In this document: positions 1 to 10,946 of the stretch, one piece after another
How the letters are laid out: the number at the start of each line of letters is the position of its first letter
Numbering within the stretch: the first letter of the stretch is position 1
Source: Ligustrum vulgare
Lineage: Eukaryota > Streptophyta > Magnoliopsida > Lamiales > Oleaceae
DNA length: 64,000 nt
NCBI GenBank assembly: GCA_963555705.1
Contig: OY743182.1
Location: 52,394,592-52,458,591, forward strand
Direction of reading: 5' to 3'
The notes under the pieces: model-generated
The model's database searches: none
Told to the model about the DNA's origin: nothing
What the model saw: the letters and a program-made list of their open reading frames with translations, nothing else
Translations under genes and position numbers: made by a program

Positions 1-254
1 AGAATTGATTTAATCAATGTAAAGGAATAACACTCTCAATCTTTAGTGATGAAATCCAACGAGCTCGAAAATAATTTTTATGTATCAAGAAACTTACTTG
101 AAAATTCGTCACTTGCATAAAATATTTTTATCTAAGTCAATATTGCTTTTCAAAGGTTATTTGATATTAAATCATGATTATACTATGTTAAATCACTTTG
201 AAAAAAAGTTAGAAACCTAAAAATCATGTATTTTCATGTTTTTCAAAAGTCAAT

Positions 255-371
255 TTTCGGTCAACCGAAAGTCAACTTTCGGTCAACCAAAATTGGTCCA
301 ACGGTTGAAAATGTGTAACAGCTATATGCATATTTCGGTTGACCGAAACTCCAGAATTGATCAACCGAAAG
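255..371. repeat. Reiterated dyad TTTCGGTYRACCGAAA in the LTR
   Basis: Four full or partial copies of a palindromic 16-mer occur within 120 bp: 255-270, 277-292 (one arm altered), 333-348 and a half-site at 361-371. Confidence 0.75.
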
Positions 372-1078
372 TTGCTGAATTTGATTTTCTTGATCTATAA
401 ATAGCCCTCTCTTTTGCTTTCAGTTTCTACAACTAAGAGGAGATTTTAGAAAAGCTTTCTTGTGAAAAATTCATTTTTCTTACTTGATTTATATTTATTT
501 ATCTTTATTAGAATACTTTGATTGATCCAACTTTTTTTTATCAAAATTCATTAAAATTTTTGAAAGAAAGTTTTTGTGAAGATTCTTGATTTTACATTGT
601 ATAAACTTCCTCAACATCTTCACGTTATATATTGGAATTGAAGTGTATCTCTTTGTTCTAAACTTGTTTTAATATTTTAAAAGAGAGAAATTCCAATTAA
701 GGAATTTTGATTATTTGTGCTACATTTTTCATTATCATTTGATTCATCAAAGTTCCATTATCTAAACACTTTGAGCTTAACTTATTGTTAATTATTCAAG
801 TGTGGCATCTCTTGGTACTTAATTTGATTCAATATTTTAACAAGAGATTATTTGAAAAACTTTGTTTGATTACATTGAACTTTTCATTATCATTTATATC
901 AAAGTTTTTCTCTAACACTCGAGCTTAATTCATTGTTATCTATTGAAGTGTTAGCCTAACTCTCTTGGTACTTAATTTGAGTATATCATTTGTCAAGAGA
1001 GTTATTTCAATTGTAAATTCAATTCATTATATCTTGTGGTTTCGAGAGCCTTGTGAAAACTCGATTGTTGGTTAGAGG

Positions 1079-1230
1079 AAGGTGCTCCTTGTTGTAAGCC
1101 ACCTAAGAATAAGTGCTCCTAGTTGTAAGTCACTTAAGGGTAGGTGCTCCTTGTTGTAAGTTACCAATGGTAAGTGGCCCTTGTTGGAAGTCACTTAAGA
1201 ATTTGGTACTCCTTATTGTAAGTTATCAAT
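1079..1230 (+). repeat. 31-bp tandem array, five copies
   Basis: Five head-to-tail units of 29-31 bp with core GTGCTCCTTGTTGTAAGT: 1079-1107, 1108-1138, 1139-1169, 1170-1199 and 1200-1230. Units differ at several bases each. It lies inside the copia LTR. Confidence 0.85.
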
Positions 1231-1581
1231 ATAGTGGATTTGGCATTGCTCGTGACAGAGAGCTTGGTAATGGAAGACGTAGATCACGTTGGTTGATTGA
1301 ACCTTCTTAAATCGCGTTTGCATTCTCTTATCCCTTTTACTTATTTACATTGCACTTACTCTATTCTATCAATTTATATTGTGCAACACTATATCTAAGT
1401 GCTATACTTGCTTTATCAATTAAGTTTACACATTTATAGCACACTACATTGATAGTTAAGTTACTTGCTATACTAAGTACTCATACTTGTAATCATTGGT
1501 TTTTAAGTTTGAGATTATTTATATAAATTAGTTTTATAAACCAATTCACCTCCCTCTTGGTTAGTTTATCTTGGGCTAACA

Positions 1582-2217
1582 CGTTTCTCAACACTGTAAA
1601 TTGCACGTTAAAAATACTCTATGAGTTCTTCGAAATAGTACCAAGAAACCAAGATTTCGACTTAGTTTGATACCTCGAATCTTAGCTCCAATATGGCCTC
1701 TCGAAACTGAATTTTGGAGAAAAGAAAGCATGAGGTGGCACCTACCCTTGCTATATCCGGTTTGTAGCTTCTCTTAGTCACCAATGTAGACTCAACACCT
1801 CCTGCTTTTCATGGATGTAGCTCTCCTCCTCCTCCTTGTAGGCTTCATTAGTCATGGAATTAAAAGAGGACACCTCTAACTAGCTTGGAGAATTAATATC
1901 ACACGGCCATGAATTTTGTTCTCCTTGTGCAGCCACCACATCATATAAATAGGCATGACTTCTTAAAGGAATTCACACACAGAAAATAATCCAAGAAATC
2001 ACGAGTGAGAGAGAGTTGATGATTTCCTTTCTTCCTCTAAAATCGTAGAATTCCAAAGTAAAGATGTGAGTTTGATTTTTTTGTTAGGATTAAGATATGT
2101 TAATTCAATAACATATTTTTGATATCCTTAAATGAAGTTCTACACAATCATATTATATTTAAATACTTGAAGAAAGTCCAGAAAATAAGTCCAGAAATGT
2201 TGAAATTCCTGAAAGTA
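1582..2217. other. Uncharacterised non-coding stretch
   Basis: No convincing ORF. A TATA-like ATATAAATAGG near 1945 followed by a GAGAGAGAG run near 2010 looks like a promoter/leader of an LTR or a lost gene, but no coding sequence follows. Function not assigned. Confidence 0.3.
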
Positions 2218-3440
2218 TCAATACATTAAGATCATGTATCAATACATGTACAATAAAAATCAAGACAGACAGCATGTATCAATACATGTGACAGAATCAA
2301 TACCTCTACAAAGTAAAGAACCTCTTTCCTATCATTCTAGATCGAGGTGAGTGAAATATGTTTAATTGTTTACTTGATTACGTGGTCTTGTTATAATTCC
2401 GAATTTAATATGATATTATTAATATTATCATGATCTTGTTATAAGTTCAATAATTAATATAATTATTATATTGTTGTTATTATTATCGTGACATTATTGT
2501 AATATCGTTATAAGTCCAATATTATTATTATAGTGACATTGTTGTGATCTTGTTATAAGTCTTTATGTAATCTTGTTATAAGTATTCCTAACTTAATATG
2601 TGAGTGTCATATTAATGTTATCTTGACATCCATATGTTTAACATAAAATGAGATGATTAACTAGGTTATTATCACTATCTTGATATGAATATCATACTTG
2701 TAAAAGATTAACATCATGTATCGATATATTGAATAGATCAAATAGTTTCTGTCCTCATTTTATGTATCGATACATTAGGGTATGCATCGATACATGATAC
2801 ACTGATCAGTACTATTTTGATATTTAAATGAATCATTATTCTTGTGATTCTAGACTTGTTAACATAGTGAAGATGATAATTTGTTCTTACAGATAATAAT
2901 ATGTTATCTACTTATTTAAAGATATAGTACATGATTATATGAAATTGACGCCACTTGAATATTATCTTGATCTTGAATGTGTAAGATTAATTCGTGTATA
3001 TGCAACTCCTGAATATATGAACTTGTTTGGCTTGACTTGACTTGTACATGACCTTAATACTACTTCATGATATGTGTCCATTCTGCATTGCATAAAAGGG
3101 ATTTTCATGTTTTTCCTTATGTATTGCATAGAAAGGAACTTCTTGTATTATAGTCAGACTCTATCCCGCTTGTTAACACACCTATGACGCTTGTCTTGAT
3201 AACGTTCCACGAAATTCAGTAATTGGATCACGATACGCTTGTTAATGAATTTCAGGGATCTCGACTCCTTGTTTAAAACTCGTGGTATAGAATCCACTTT
3301 TGTAAAAGAACTCGTGAAATAAACTCCACGCTTGAACTTGAGGTTAAATTCCCTGCTTGTGCGCGCTAGGAATAGTAGTTGATTTGTAATATGGGCCCCA
3401 TTAAAAGTCGTGTTCTCTAAAAAAGACATGCATTTGCACC
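2218..3440 (+). mobile_element. Gypsy-type LTR segment with GTATCRATAC motifs
   Basis: Non-coding. Motifs of the form GTATCAATAC/GTATCGATAC recur near 2218, 2240, 2275, 2717, 2763 and 2783. The block 3190-3440 (TTTCAGGGATCTCGA..., ACTCGTG..., GCGCGCT...AGTAGTTGATTTGTAATATGGGCC) matches, in reverse complement, the block at about 50,640-50,890. That second copy lies in an LTR-like insertion beginning TGTAACAGCCC on the minus strand. This is therefore one arm of the same long LTR family. Its exact ends are not resolved. Confidence 0.5.
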
Positions 3441-3849
3441 AGTCTTGATTATATGAACTTAACTAGTTTTGATTAATATGCAAATGCATATGAACTTGAA
3501 TAACTTGAATATATATCTTGTCTTGATTATATATAGGAATTTATTGGTTTAAATATGTAAGACATGATCTTAAATAAGAAATATATGAAGTTTGACTTGA
3601 TTTGAATACATGAAATTGACTTTATTGAATTTGATATAACTTGAAATACATATAATCTAAAATAACTTGACTTGAACATGACTTGTGACTGGAATTGATT
3701 TGGAAATATGGCTGAAGTCCCAGATTTTCAAAAATTAATGTTATACTGAGTAGATCTTCATTTGTTGATAAGCTAATGCATATGTATATCCAAATTATAA
3801 TTTACATTTACAGTAATTATAATTCCACAGAAGTCCCAGATTTTTATAA

Positions 3850-4085
3850 CTTTTATTCTCTATTTGACTGGATTTTTATTTATTTGTATTCAAACTCCTA
3901 AAATTACTGTTCAGTTATTTTCTTTTTTAAGCTACTATACAAACTGGAAATAGATGAAACATAAATCAGAGTGTAGATTGATGCAATGGTGGGTAGTCAA
4001 TACTGTTTTTGTTTGCATTTTTGTTATGTAACTGGACTAGATTGGGGCATTAATATCGCTGTACAAATTGTTGAGTTCTACATAA
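3850..4085 (+). repeat. Dispersed duplicate, copy 1
   Basis: Diverged duplicate of 5600-5840. Shared landmarks in order are TGACTGGATTT, TGCAATGGTGG (TGTAATGGTGG in copy 2), a GTTTGC block and GCATTAATATCG(C/T)TGTA. No coding content. Confidence 0.55.
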
Positions 4086-4236
4086 TTAGGTATCATTTAA
4101 GTCTAAGAGAGGTTTATCCGTCTCAATGATGGGAATCAGGGATACGTAAGTCACCGGTGAAATATCACATGTTTGATTCATGTCATTTACGATCTTACTC
4201 ATAATCTTTACTTCAAATGTATGCATATGTATTTTG

Positions 4237-4676
4237 CAATGTTTAGAAAATCGAATCGAATCGAATAAGACGATTCGATCAGGAAAATTGAGAATCGATC
4301 CAGTGTAGCCCAAAAATGGACTAGAAAATCCGGTTTTGGCCGTTCAATCAGGAAAATAGGGAATTGGTTGATTTTTAAACTTGATTTCCCTTTTTTTCTA
4401 ATTGTTTTAAGTTACTTTTGTATATGATTTATTTCTAAATGAGTAAATGTTGGTTTATTTGTAAAAACTTCTTTTTTAGAAAATTTTGTGACTTTTAGAA
4501 TAATTTTTAGTTTTTAATTGAAGCGTGTTCAATTTGGTTGAACCTTCGAATTCTTGATCCATTGTCTTTTTCGGTTTGAACCGATTTTCGAAACACTGGT
4601 ATTTCGTTGAACCAATTGAACCATCGGATCCTTGACCCATCGTCTTTTTCGGTTCGAACCGATTTTCGAAACACTG
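4237..4676. mobile_element. MITE with CARTGTTT terminal inverted repeats
   Basis: The left end CAATGTTTAGAAAATCGAAT is matched in inverse at the right end, whose reverse complement reads CAGTGTTTCGAAAATCGGTT. The right terminus is internally duplicated: GATTTTCGAAACACTGGTATTTCGT occurs near 4582-4607 and again near 4661-4685. No ORF, and no clear target duplication. Likely non-autonomous. Confidence 0.6.
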
Positions 4677-4759
4677 GTATTTCGTCAGAATGAAATCTAG
4701 CTATATGAAACCTCCTTCCTCGATCAAATTGTGGTATTACGATTCAAGGAAATTGGATA

Positions 4760-5340
4760 TTGCAGGAATTAGATATGACAAGGGTCGGGTATGGGTTGGG
4801 TTTGCCAAACTTATACCCTAACCAGTAAAAATTTATAATCTCTAAACCCTACCCATATACCCATTTAAGAATGACCGGTCGGGCGCAGGTCGGGATGAGT
4901 TTGCTTCTATACCCATTACTAATTATTTATTTATTTTATTATTATTTTTAGGGCTGTAAATAGGTTACATGTTAGAAATGCTCCGAATTAAATTGAATTA
5001 GTTAAATGTTGGGTTTCACTTGAATTTGACTTGAAAAAGCTTGTTGGAAGTTGAAACTAAACAAGCGGATTTAAATAATTTTTTTAGACATAAACAAAGT
5101 CAATAGTTTAAACTTGTAAGGTTTAGACGTTAACAATGTGAATAAATATTTGTATTCTATTATTTATTTATTTTTTTTTTTTACACAATTAAATTCTATA
5201 TTGTTTAAAGAAATTAATACGTATGCGGGTCGGGTATGTGTATTGTAGTAAAACACACACCCAATTTATACACATGTTGGGTTTTAAAGTTTATCTCCAT
5301 ACATTACCCATGAGTTCATTTAATCAGGTAATTCTCGTCT
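4760..5340. other. GGGT/ACCC-rich repeat-like stretch
   Basis: GGTCGGGTATGGGTTGGGTTT at the left and GGGTCGGGTATG plus ACCCATG at the right suggest a non-autonomous element with degenerate inverted ends. Boundaries are not resolved and no ORF is seen. Confidence 0.3.
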
Positions 5341-5599
5341 ATTTATTTTGGATCTTCAACAAGTATCGAATTCGTGAGTATTATTGACATCTCTAGCGGG
5401 AACCCATATCCTACGAGGGAACCTAATCATGAGCCCAATAGAATGCTCTCATCGTTGCTTATATCTGAAACGTCAGTGGAAAAAAATAAATAATTAAATT
5501 AAAGTTTGGGACCAAATACACAAGAAACGCAATTGATGACGTGAAAGTTAATATTGCTGTATAAATTGTTCAATTTGGTATCGACAAAGTTAGATTTTT

Positions 5600-5840
5600 T
5601 TTTTTAAATATTTATCTCTATGACTGGATTTATATTTATATGTTATTTAAATTCATAAAATCATTATCCAATTATGTTACTGTGTTTTTTAGGCCAGTAA
5701 AATGTAAATTATCTAAAGAGTTATAGGTTCATGTAATGGTGGAAAGCCAATGCTTAATTTATCGGATTTTGTTTGCCTTGGTTACATAATTAATGATTGT
5801 AGCATTAATATCGTTGTAGAAATTAGTATCATATTCGTGC
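5600..5840 (+). repeat. Dispersed duplicate, copy 2
   Basis: Diverged second copy of 3850-4085 in the same orientation, about 1.75 kb downstream. Confidence 0.55.
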
Positions 5841-6472
5841 GTTACTCGGAAGATAATTTGTTAATAAATATGATTTTATTATAAATATCATTACAAAATA
5901 GAAAAAAAATTTAAATACATAATTTGCTTTGATTAATTTTACAAACTGTCAACAAATGTTTAAAATATATATAAATTTCAATTATCAACAATTTTGGAAA
6001 TCTTCTTTAAATAATACATTGTTTGTATAATTTGTGGTTGCTCACACCAATATGATATATGAAATTGTTATAGACAAAATATATTTTAAATAATTGCTCA
6101 AATTTAAATTAAATAATGCAGGTTTTTAAATATATGTTGTTTAGAATAAATAAGAAATTTTGTCCAAATATTTTTAATTAACGTGAATAGAAATAATAAC
6201 TCTCAATATATTATAATTCACATAAAATAAAGTAATTGTAACAAATTAAATATATGCAGTCATATATTTAAATAAATGTAACAAATTAAGCAATATTAAC
6301 GATGCACGAAAATGAAAATCAACATCAACGTCAAGATTTGCATTACACGAAAGTGGAATTCAACTCAAGAGACCCTTCGCATGATTAATTTTTTAATTTT
6401 TAGATGCAATACATTTAATTGAAATTATTTAAATACATATTTAATTATATGTCAATAAAATAAAATGAAAAT
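5841..6472. other. AT-rich intergenic DNA, no gene seen
   Basis: Very AT-rich with no ORF or recognisable repeat. It forms the left flank of the Tat retrotransposon. Confidence 0.6.
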
Positions 6473-7162
6473 TGATCGGTATAATTTCCATACCTCCTAA
6501 AAAATTAAGGGAAAGTACAGGAATTATGGGCCCAGAAATACCTTGTGGTCGAGGTTACCACCTGATCTTCCCAATATCTCACCTTGTACATGTCCATTGG
6601 TCGACCCATATGCCCGGTCACATTTCAAGAATAAGGTCGGCCTTTTCTCGGTCTTTATCCTACTCTTCACGCCAGCATTACTTGAACGGTCGGCCCTTCT
6701 CAACCTACTCACACCAAAAGCCCATGCAAGCAAGCGTCAAGCCCTCTTTCGTTAATGGGTTTCATCAATTTCCACGTTCTTGGGCCTCAAAGACAAGACA
6801 ATTTTCATAAGGAAATCTCCTAAGAAAAAAGGAGTTCAATCCTCATAAGGTTAGAATTCTTCCTAAAAGGTAAGTTTACACAAAAATGACTTCTTCTCAT
6901 AATTGGAGAAGGTTGTGGGCTTTTTTAACCCTATAAATATAGCTCCCTTGATCAAATATTATTCATTCACCATTCTCTACATATTTCCAGTTATATTTTT
7001 CTCTCTCTACTTTTCTCCAGAATACTAATTCTTACACCGAAGGGGCGACGGGGAGAGTCCTCCTCACCTTTTTGCAGGTCATTCAAGGAGCATCTATTCA
7101 TCTTTTCTAGCGATCCAGCAATTCCAGATCTTGCCACGTCAAGGTTAGCAATTTTTACAGCA
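6473..7162 (+). repeat. 5' LTR of the Tat element
   Basis: Begins TGATCGGTATAATTTCC and ends TTTTTACAGCA. It aligns along its length with 15504-16185. A promoter-like CCCTATAAATATAGCTCCCT lies at about 6930-6949, and CTCTCTCTAC leader sequence follows. Confidence 0.9.
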
Positions 7163-7166
7163 CCAA

Positions 7167-7184
7167 TTAGCGCCGTTTGTGGGA
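7167..7184 (+). promoter_or_regulatory. Primer-binding site of the Tat element
   Basis: TTAGCGCCGTTTGTGGGA lies 4 bp after the 5' LTR. It resembles the TGGCGCCGTCTGTGGGA site of plant Tat/Ogre elements as I recall it, with a few substitutions. Confidence 0.7.
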
Positions 7185-7199
7185 AAGATACAATCAGCC

Positions 7200-8460
7200 A
7201 TGGTTAATAAACGTCAAGCTCGTCCCTCCACATCCACCGGATAACCCCTTCCGGCCAATACCTCGGCTGAAGGGGAGAATCTTCCATCTCTTGAAGATGT
7301 TGGGGAAGAACAAGATTCAAAAATCACACCAGACAATGAATCGGTTAGTCGAGAAGATTTCAATGAACTCCAACAGCAATTCAGTGAACTCCGTCAAATT
7401 CTTCAACAACAGAATAATCCTCAAGCACCACCAGACCAGAACAATTCGGGAACGATTTCCAGGAAAGATCACAGGCCTGTTAATCCTGTAAATATCAATT
7501 CCCTAGGGAATCGGGGGGCCCATACCATGACTGAAGGATCTGCCAACTTGACATAACGGGAAATTTCCCGAATTATTTAGGAAGGCATAGTAGACGGGAT
7601 AAGGCAAAACACACAATGTCGGACCTATTTCACGAGAAGAAGAAGAACCCCTTTCACCCCTGACACTGATGTCATGGGCATGGAGAATGCTCCTGATCAA
7701 ATACTATGCAAGGCCTTCTCGCAAACCTTAACCAACTCTGCTCGAGACTGGTTTTCTACAATACCATCAGGATCAATCTCTTCCTTCCCAGATCTTACTG
7801 AGAAATTCGCGGCCTTCTTTGCAAGCAGAAAAATGATTAAGAAGACAACTGCTTCCCTCATGCAGTTGAGACAAGGACCTAATGAGACACTGCAAGAGTT
7901 CATGACCCATTTCAACACCGAAAGACTTCAGATTCCCGATCTTCACATCTCATCGACAACTTCATCCCTAAACTTAGCAATCCGAGGTCAGGAATTTAGA
8001 ATGTCCTTATCTATGAATCCGCCTGCAAACGTGGCCGAACTCCTCAGAAGTGCAGAAAAATACATAAATATGGAAGAGACACTGCTGTCGGTTAGGGCAC
8101 AGGATTAAGTTCATGGAACAACAATACAATCTTCAGAACCCGTCAAAAGGGGAACAAGAGATCAAAGTAAGAAGATGGAAGGAATTCTTCCCGGTCCAAC
8201 ACAAGGGGAAGAAGTTATGGGCATCAGAATTTAACTCCATTAAATACGCCTCGGACTTACATTCTCATGGAAATCAAAGGTCGGGAAGACTTGCGCTGGC
8301 CAAGACCTATCAAGGGGAAGATCGATGAAAGAAATCGTCATAAATATTGCAACTTTCACAAAAGCACAGGTCATACTACAGATGAGTGCAGAATACTAAA
8401 ATAGGAGATAGAAGCTCTCATCAAAAGAGGCTTCCTGGGTATTACATAAAGAAGGAAGAT
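7200..8460 (+). pseudogene. gag: gag of Tat element, broken
   Basis: The reading frame opens at ATG 7200 but meets TAA at 7242 and again near 7552. The recognisable capsid core lies at 7674-8108 in the same frame, with the CKAF...ARDWF...IPSGSISSF pattern of Retand-like Gag. A frameshift follows. A zinc-knuckle-like C-x2-H...GH...C (YCNFHKSTGHTTDEC) is readable near 8345-8395. The central part between about 7560 and 7674 is shorter than in relatives, which suggests a deletion. Gag normally packages element RNA into particles; this copy cannot make a full protein. Confidence 0.85.
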
Positions 8461-8639
8461 AAAGATCAGGAAAAAGTATAGGAGAAAAATAGGCCTGTTG
8501 GTACTATAAATTTTATTGTCGAAGGTATAGCTTCTGGGGGTGATTCAAATAACGCAAGGAAAAATTATGTCCGGGCATTGGGTGGTCAAGAAGAAAGGTC
8601 GTCAAGTCATAACCATGATATTTCAACCAGCATCAGTTT

Positions 8640-9135
8640 CAATAACTTTGACACGGAAAGAATTTCGTACCCACATGACGATGTAAGAAGAGTGCTTGTT
8701 GATAATGGAAGTGCAGCAAATGTTCTTTCTTTGGAAGCTTTCAATAAGATGTAGCTTCCCAAAGATCGTCTTCGTCAGGTCATTACTTCGTTAACTGGCT
8801 TTGGGGGAGGAACCGTAAGACCAGAAGGTTTAATTAACCTTCCTACTTCTCTCGGATCAGGAGAAAAGCAGGTAACTAGGATGACCTCTTTTCAGGTCGT
8901 GAAAACCCCTATGGCTTACAACGCCATATTGGGAAGACCCTTTTTGAACAGCTTGAAAGCAATAGTGACAACATATCACTTAGCAATCAAATTCCCAACT
9001 TCAGCAGGCATAGCAACAGTGCAGGGTAATCAAGTAATGGCCAGAAGTTGTTACATCAGCTACATTGGAAAGGGTAAAACAGATCTAATGTCAATTGAAC
9101 TTCCTGTGGAAGAACGCATGTCACCAGTGGAATAA
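8640..9135 (+). pseudogene. pro: Aspartic protease domain of Tat pol
   Basis: A VLVDNGSAANVL motif near 8693-8730 is the retropepsin active-site loop, with N in place of the usual T or S after the catalytic Asp. An AILGRPFL motif near 8924-8950 is the second conserved block of Tat proteases. A TAG at about 8752 interrupts the domain. The enzyme would cleave the Gag-Pol polyprotein. Confidence 0.8.
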
Positions 9136-9936
9136 TTGGAAGAAGTTCCTATTTCAGAAGGAAAAAGTTTCACAATTGGGAAAGAACTTCCCAAATCAAT
9201 GAAAGAAGAATTGTCGTAATGCTTGAAAAGGAACATCGACATATTCGCATGGAGCACAGAAGATATGCCTGGGATTGACCCAACACTTGTTGAACATAGG
9301 CTTAATGTCATGCCAGAAAAGAAGCATGTAAAATAACGAAGAAGGTAGTTTGCTACTGAAAGAAGGCAAATAATAAAGGAAGAAGTAGAAAAGCTCTTGA
9401 AAGCAAGGTTCATCAAGGAAGTAAAGTATCCAGAATGGCTAGCCAACGTGGTATTGGTCAAGAATCCGAATAGAAAATGGCGAGTCTGCATAGATTTTAC
9501 AAATTTAAACAAAGTATGTCCATAAGACAATTATCATCTTCCCCGAATTGACAGATTGGTGGACTCTACATCAGGTTATGAACTCTACAGCTTCCTCGAC
9601 GCATTCTCTGGATATTATCAGATTCAAATGGCACAGGAAGATCAAGAGAAAACTTCCTTCATGGCTGATGAAGGGATATATTGCTACAAAGTCATGCCAT
9701 TTGGATTAAAGAATGTCGGAGCAACTTATCAAAGATTGGTAAACATGGTCTCCTCCAAACACATAGGGCTAAACGTCGAAGTTTATGTTGATGACATGAT
9801 CGTAAAGAGTTCAAGAAAGAAAGACCACATAACTGACTTGGAGGACATATTCTGTACACTCAGAAAACATCGGATGAAACTAAATCTCACCAAGTTAGCC
9901 TTCGGAGTAAGCTCGGGCAAATTTTTGGGGTCATGA
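9136..9936 (+). pseudogene. RT: Reverse transcriptase domain of Tat pol
   Basis: Conserved blocks are in order: EVEKLLKARFIKEVKYPEWL, WRVCIDFTNLNK, SFLDAFSGYYQI, VMPFGLKNVGATYQ and the catalytic YVDD at 9784-9795. In-frame stops occur at 9217 and near 9334, 9346 and 9522. From 9556 to 9936 the frame is open, covering palm and thumb. The frame is lost at about 9936, before the RNase H domain. Confidence 0.9.
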
Positions 9937-10503
9937 TCACTCAGCGGGGCATTGAAGTTAACCCAAATAAAATTATGGCCCTTACGTCAATGGAACCTCC
10001 CAGGACCATCAGAGAAGTGCAAAAACTTAAGGTTAGAGTGGCAGCATTGGGCCGTTTTATGTCAAGGGCAGCGGATAAATGCTTTCCCTTCTTCAAGACT
10101 CTCAGAGGAAACAAGGAGTTCAAATGGGATGAAGAATTCAAATTCTCTGTTTTTGTATCTAGCAGTTTCAGATCATGCAGTAAGCACTGTTTTGGTAAAA
10201 GAGGAAGGAAAAATCCAAAAACCCATATACTATGTCAGTAAGATGACGTTGGACGCAGAAACCCGATATACACTGGAAGAACAGCTCGCTCTTGCCCTGG
10301 TTACAGCAGCCAGAAAGTTGAGACCGTACTTCCAAGCCCATGCTATAACAGTCCTCACAACCCAACCTTTGAAACAGATCTTGCAGAAACCAGTTGTCTC
10401 TGGTCGTCTACTTAAATGGTTAATCGAGCTTGGGGAATATGAGATTGAATTCGAACCTCGACCTTCCATAAAAGCACAGGTCTTAGTGAACTTTGCAAGT
10501 TGA
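9937..10503 (+). pseudogene. RNH: RNase H domain (retroviral type) of Tat pol
   Basis: From about 9952 the frame reads the Ty3/gypsy RNase H pattern: LYLAVSDHAVSTVLV, PIYYVSKMTLDAETRY, LEEQLALALV and QPLKQILQKP. It ends at KAQVLVNFAS and a stop at 10501. The linker that normally follows (about 40 residues before the second RNase H) is missing, so the next domain begins almost at once in another frame. Confidence 0.85.
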
Positions 10504-10870
10504 TGGAGCATCGAATGCCGCAGGATCGAGGGCCGGAATCATACTAAAAAAGGATGATGGCACAATGGAGATTCAGTACGCAATTAGGTTTGATTTCCCG
10601 GCCACTAATAATAATGCAGAATATGAGGCTGTAATATCCGGGCTTCAGGCAGCTCAACATCTAGGGATCGAGCATGTCAAGGTCTTGAGTGATTCACAAT
10701 TGGTGGTAGAGCAAGTGAGTGGAACTTTTGAAGCAAAAGATGAAAAAATGTCATGTTACAGAATGATGGTTTTGGACCTACAAAGAAAGTTCAAATCTTG
10801 CAATATAGATAAAATACCAAGGTTCGCTAATCATAGAGCTGATGCCATGTCAGGACTAACTTTTTTTCCA
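10493..10870 (+). pseudogene. aRNH: Second, archaeal-type RNase H domain of Tat pol
   Basis: Starts at VDGASNAAGS and continues with NNAEYEA, VLSDSQLVVEQVSG and NHRADAMSG, so all four acidic positions (D, E, D, D) expected of type-I RNase H appear present. A dual RNase H is the hallmark of the Tat clade. This domain is the best preserved in the element, but it is cut off upstream by a frame change and the reading frame decays after about 10870. Confidence 0.88.
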
Positions 10871-10946
10871 ACTTGGACCACTTGGAGAGAACTGTGTTCG
10901 TGCAAACACTTCATAAGCCCCAGTATTTACACAGCAACTTGATGTC

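Larger units (their letters stand above)
1..1581 (+). mobile_element. Copia (SIRE-like) LTR, left end outside window
   Basis: No coding sequence. The stretch has short imperfect repeats, a run of TTTCGGTTGACCGAAA-type sites, a 31-bp tandem array, then an ATCACGTTGG/TTGATTGAACC block and a terminal CTCTTGG...TTGGGCTAACA. This layout resembles the long LTRs of SIRE/Maximus-type Ty1/copia elements as I recall them. The LTR would end at CA, position 1581. No primer-binding site follows it, so it is a solo LTR or a truncated copy. The short open frame at 1113-1310 is only the tandem array read in one frame. The family assignment is from pattern memory. Confidence 0.5.

Noticed and set aside
1113..1310. 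Small plus-strand ORF as a peptide gene
   Set aside because: It translates the 31-bp tandem array of an LTR.
6472..6810. ORFs inside the 5' LTR and the matching ones at 15,458-15,802
   Set aside because: Duplicated because LTRs are duplicated; no protein family and both lie in promoter/leader sequence.
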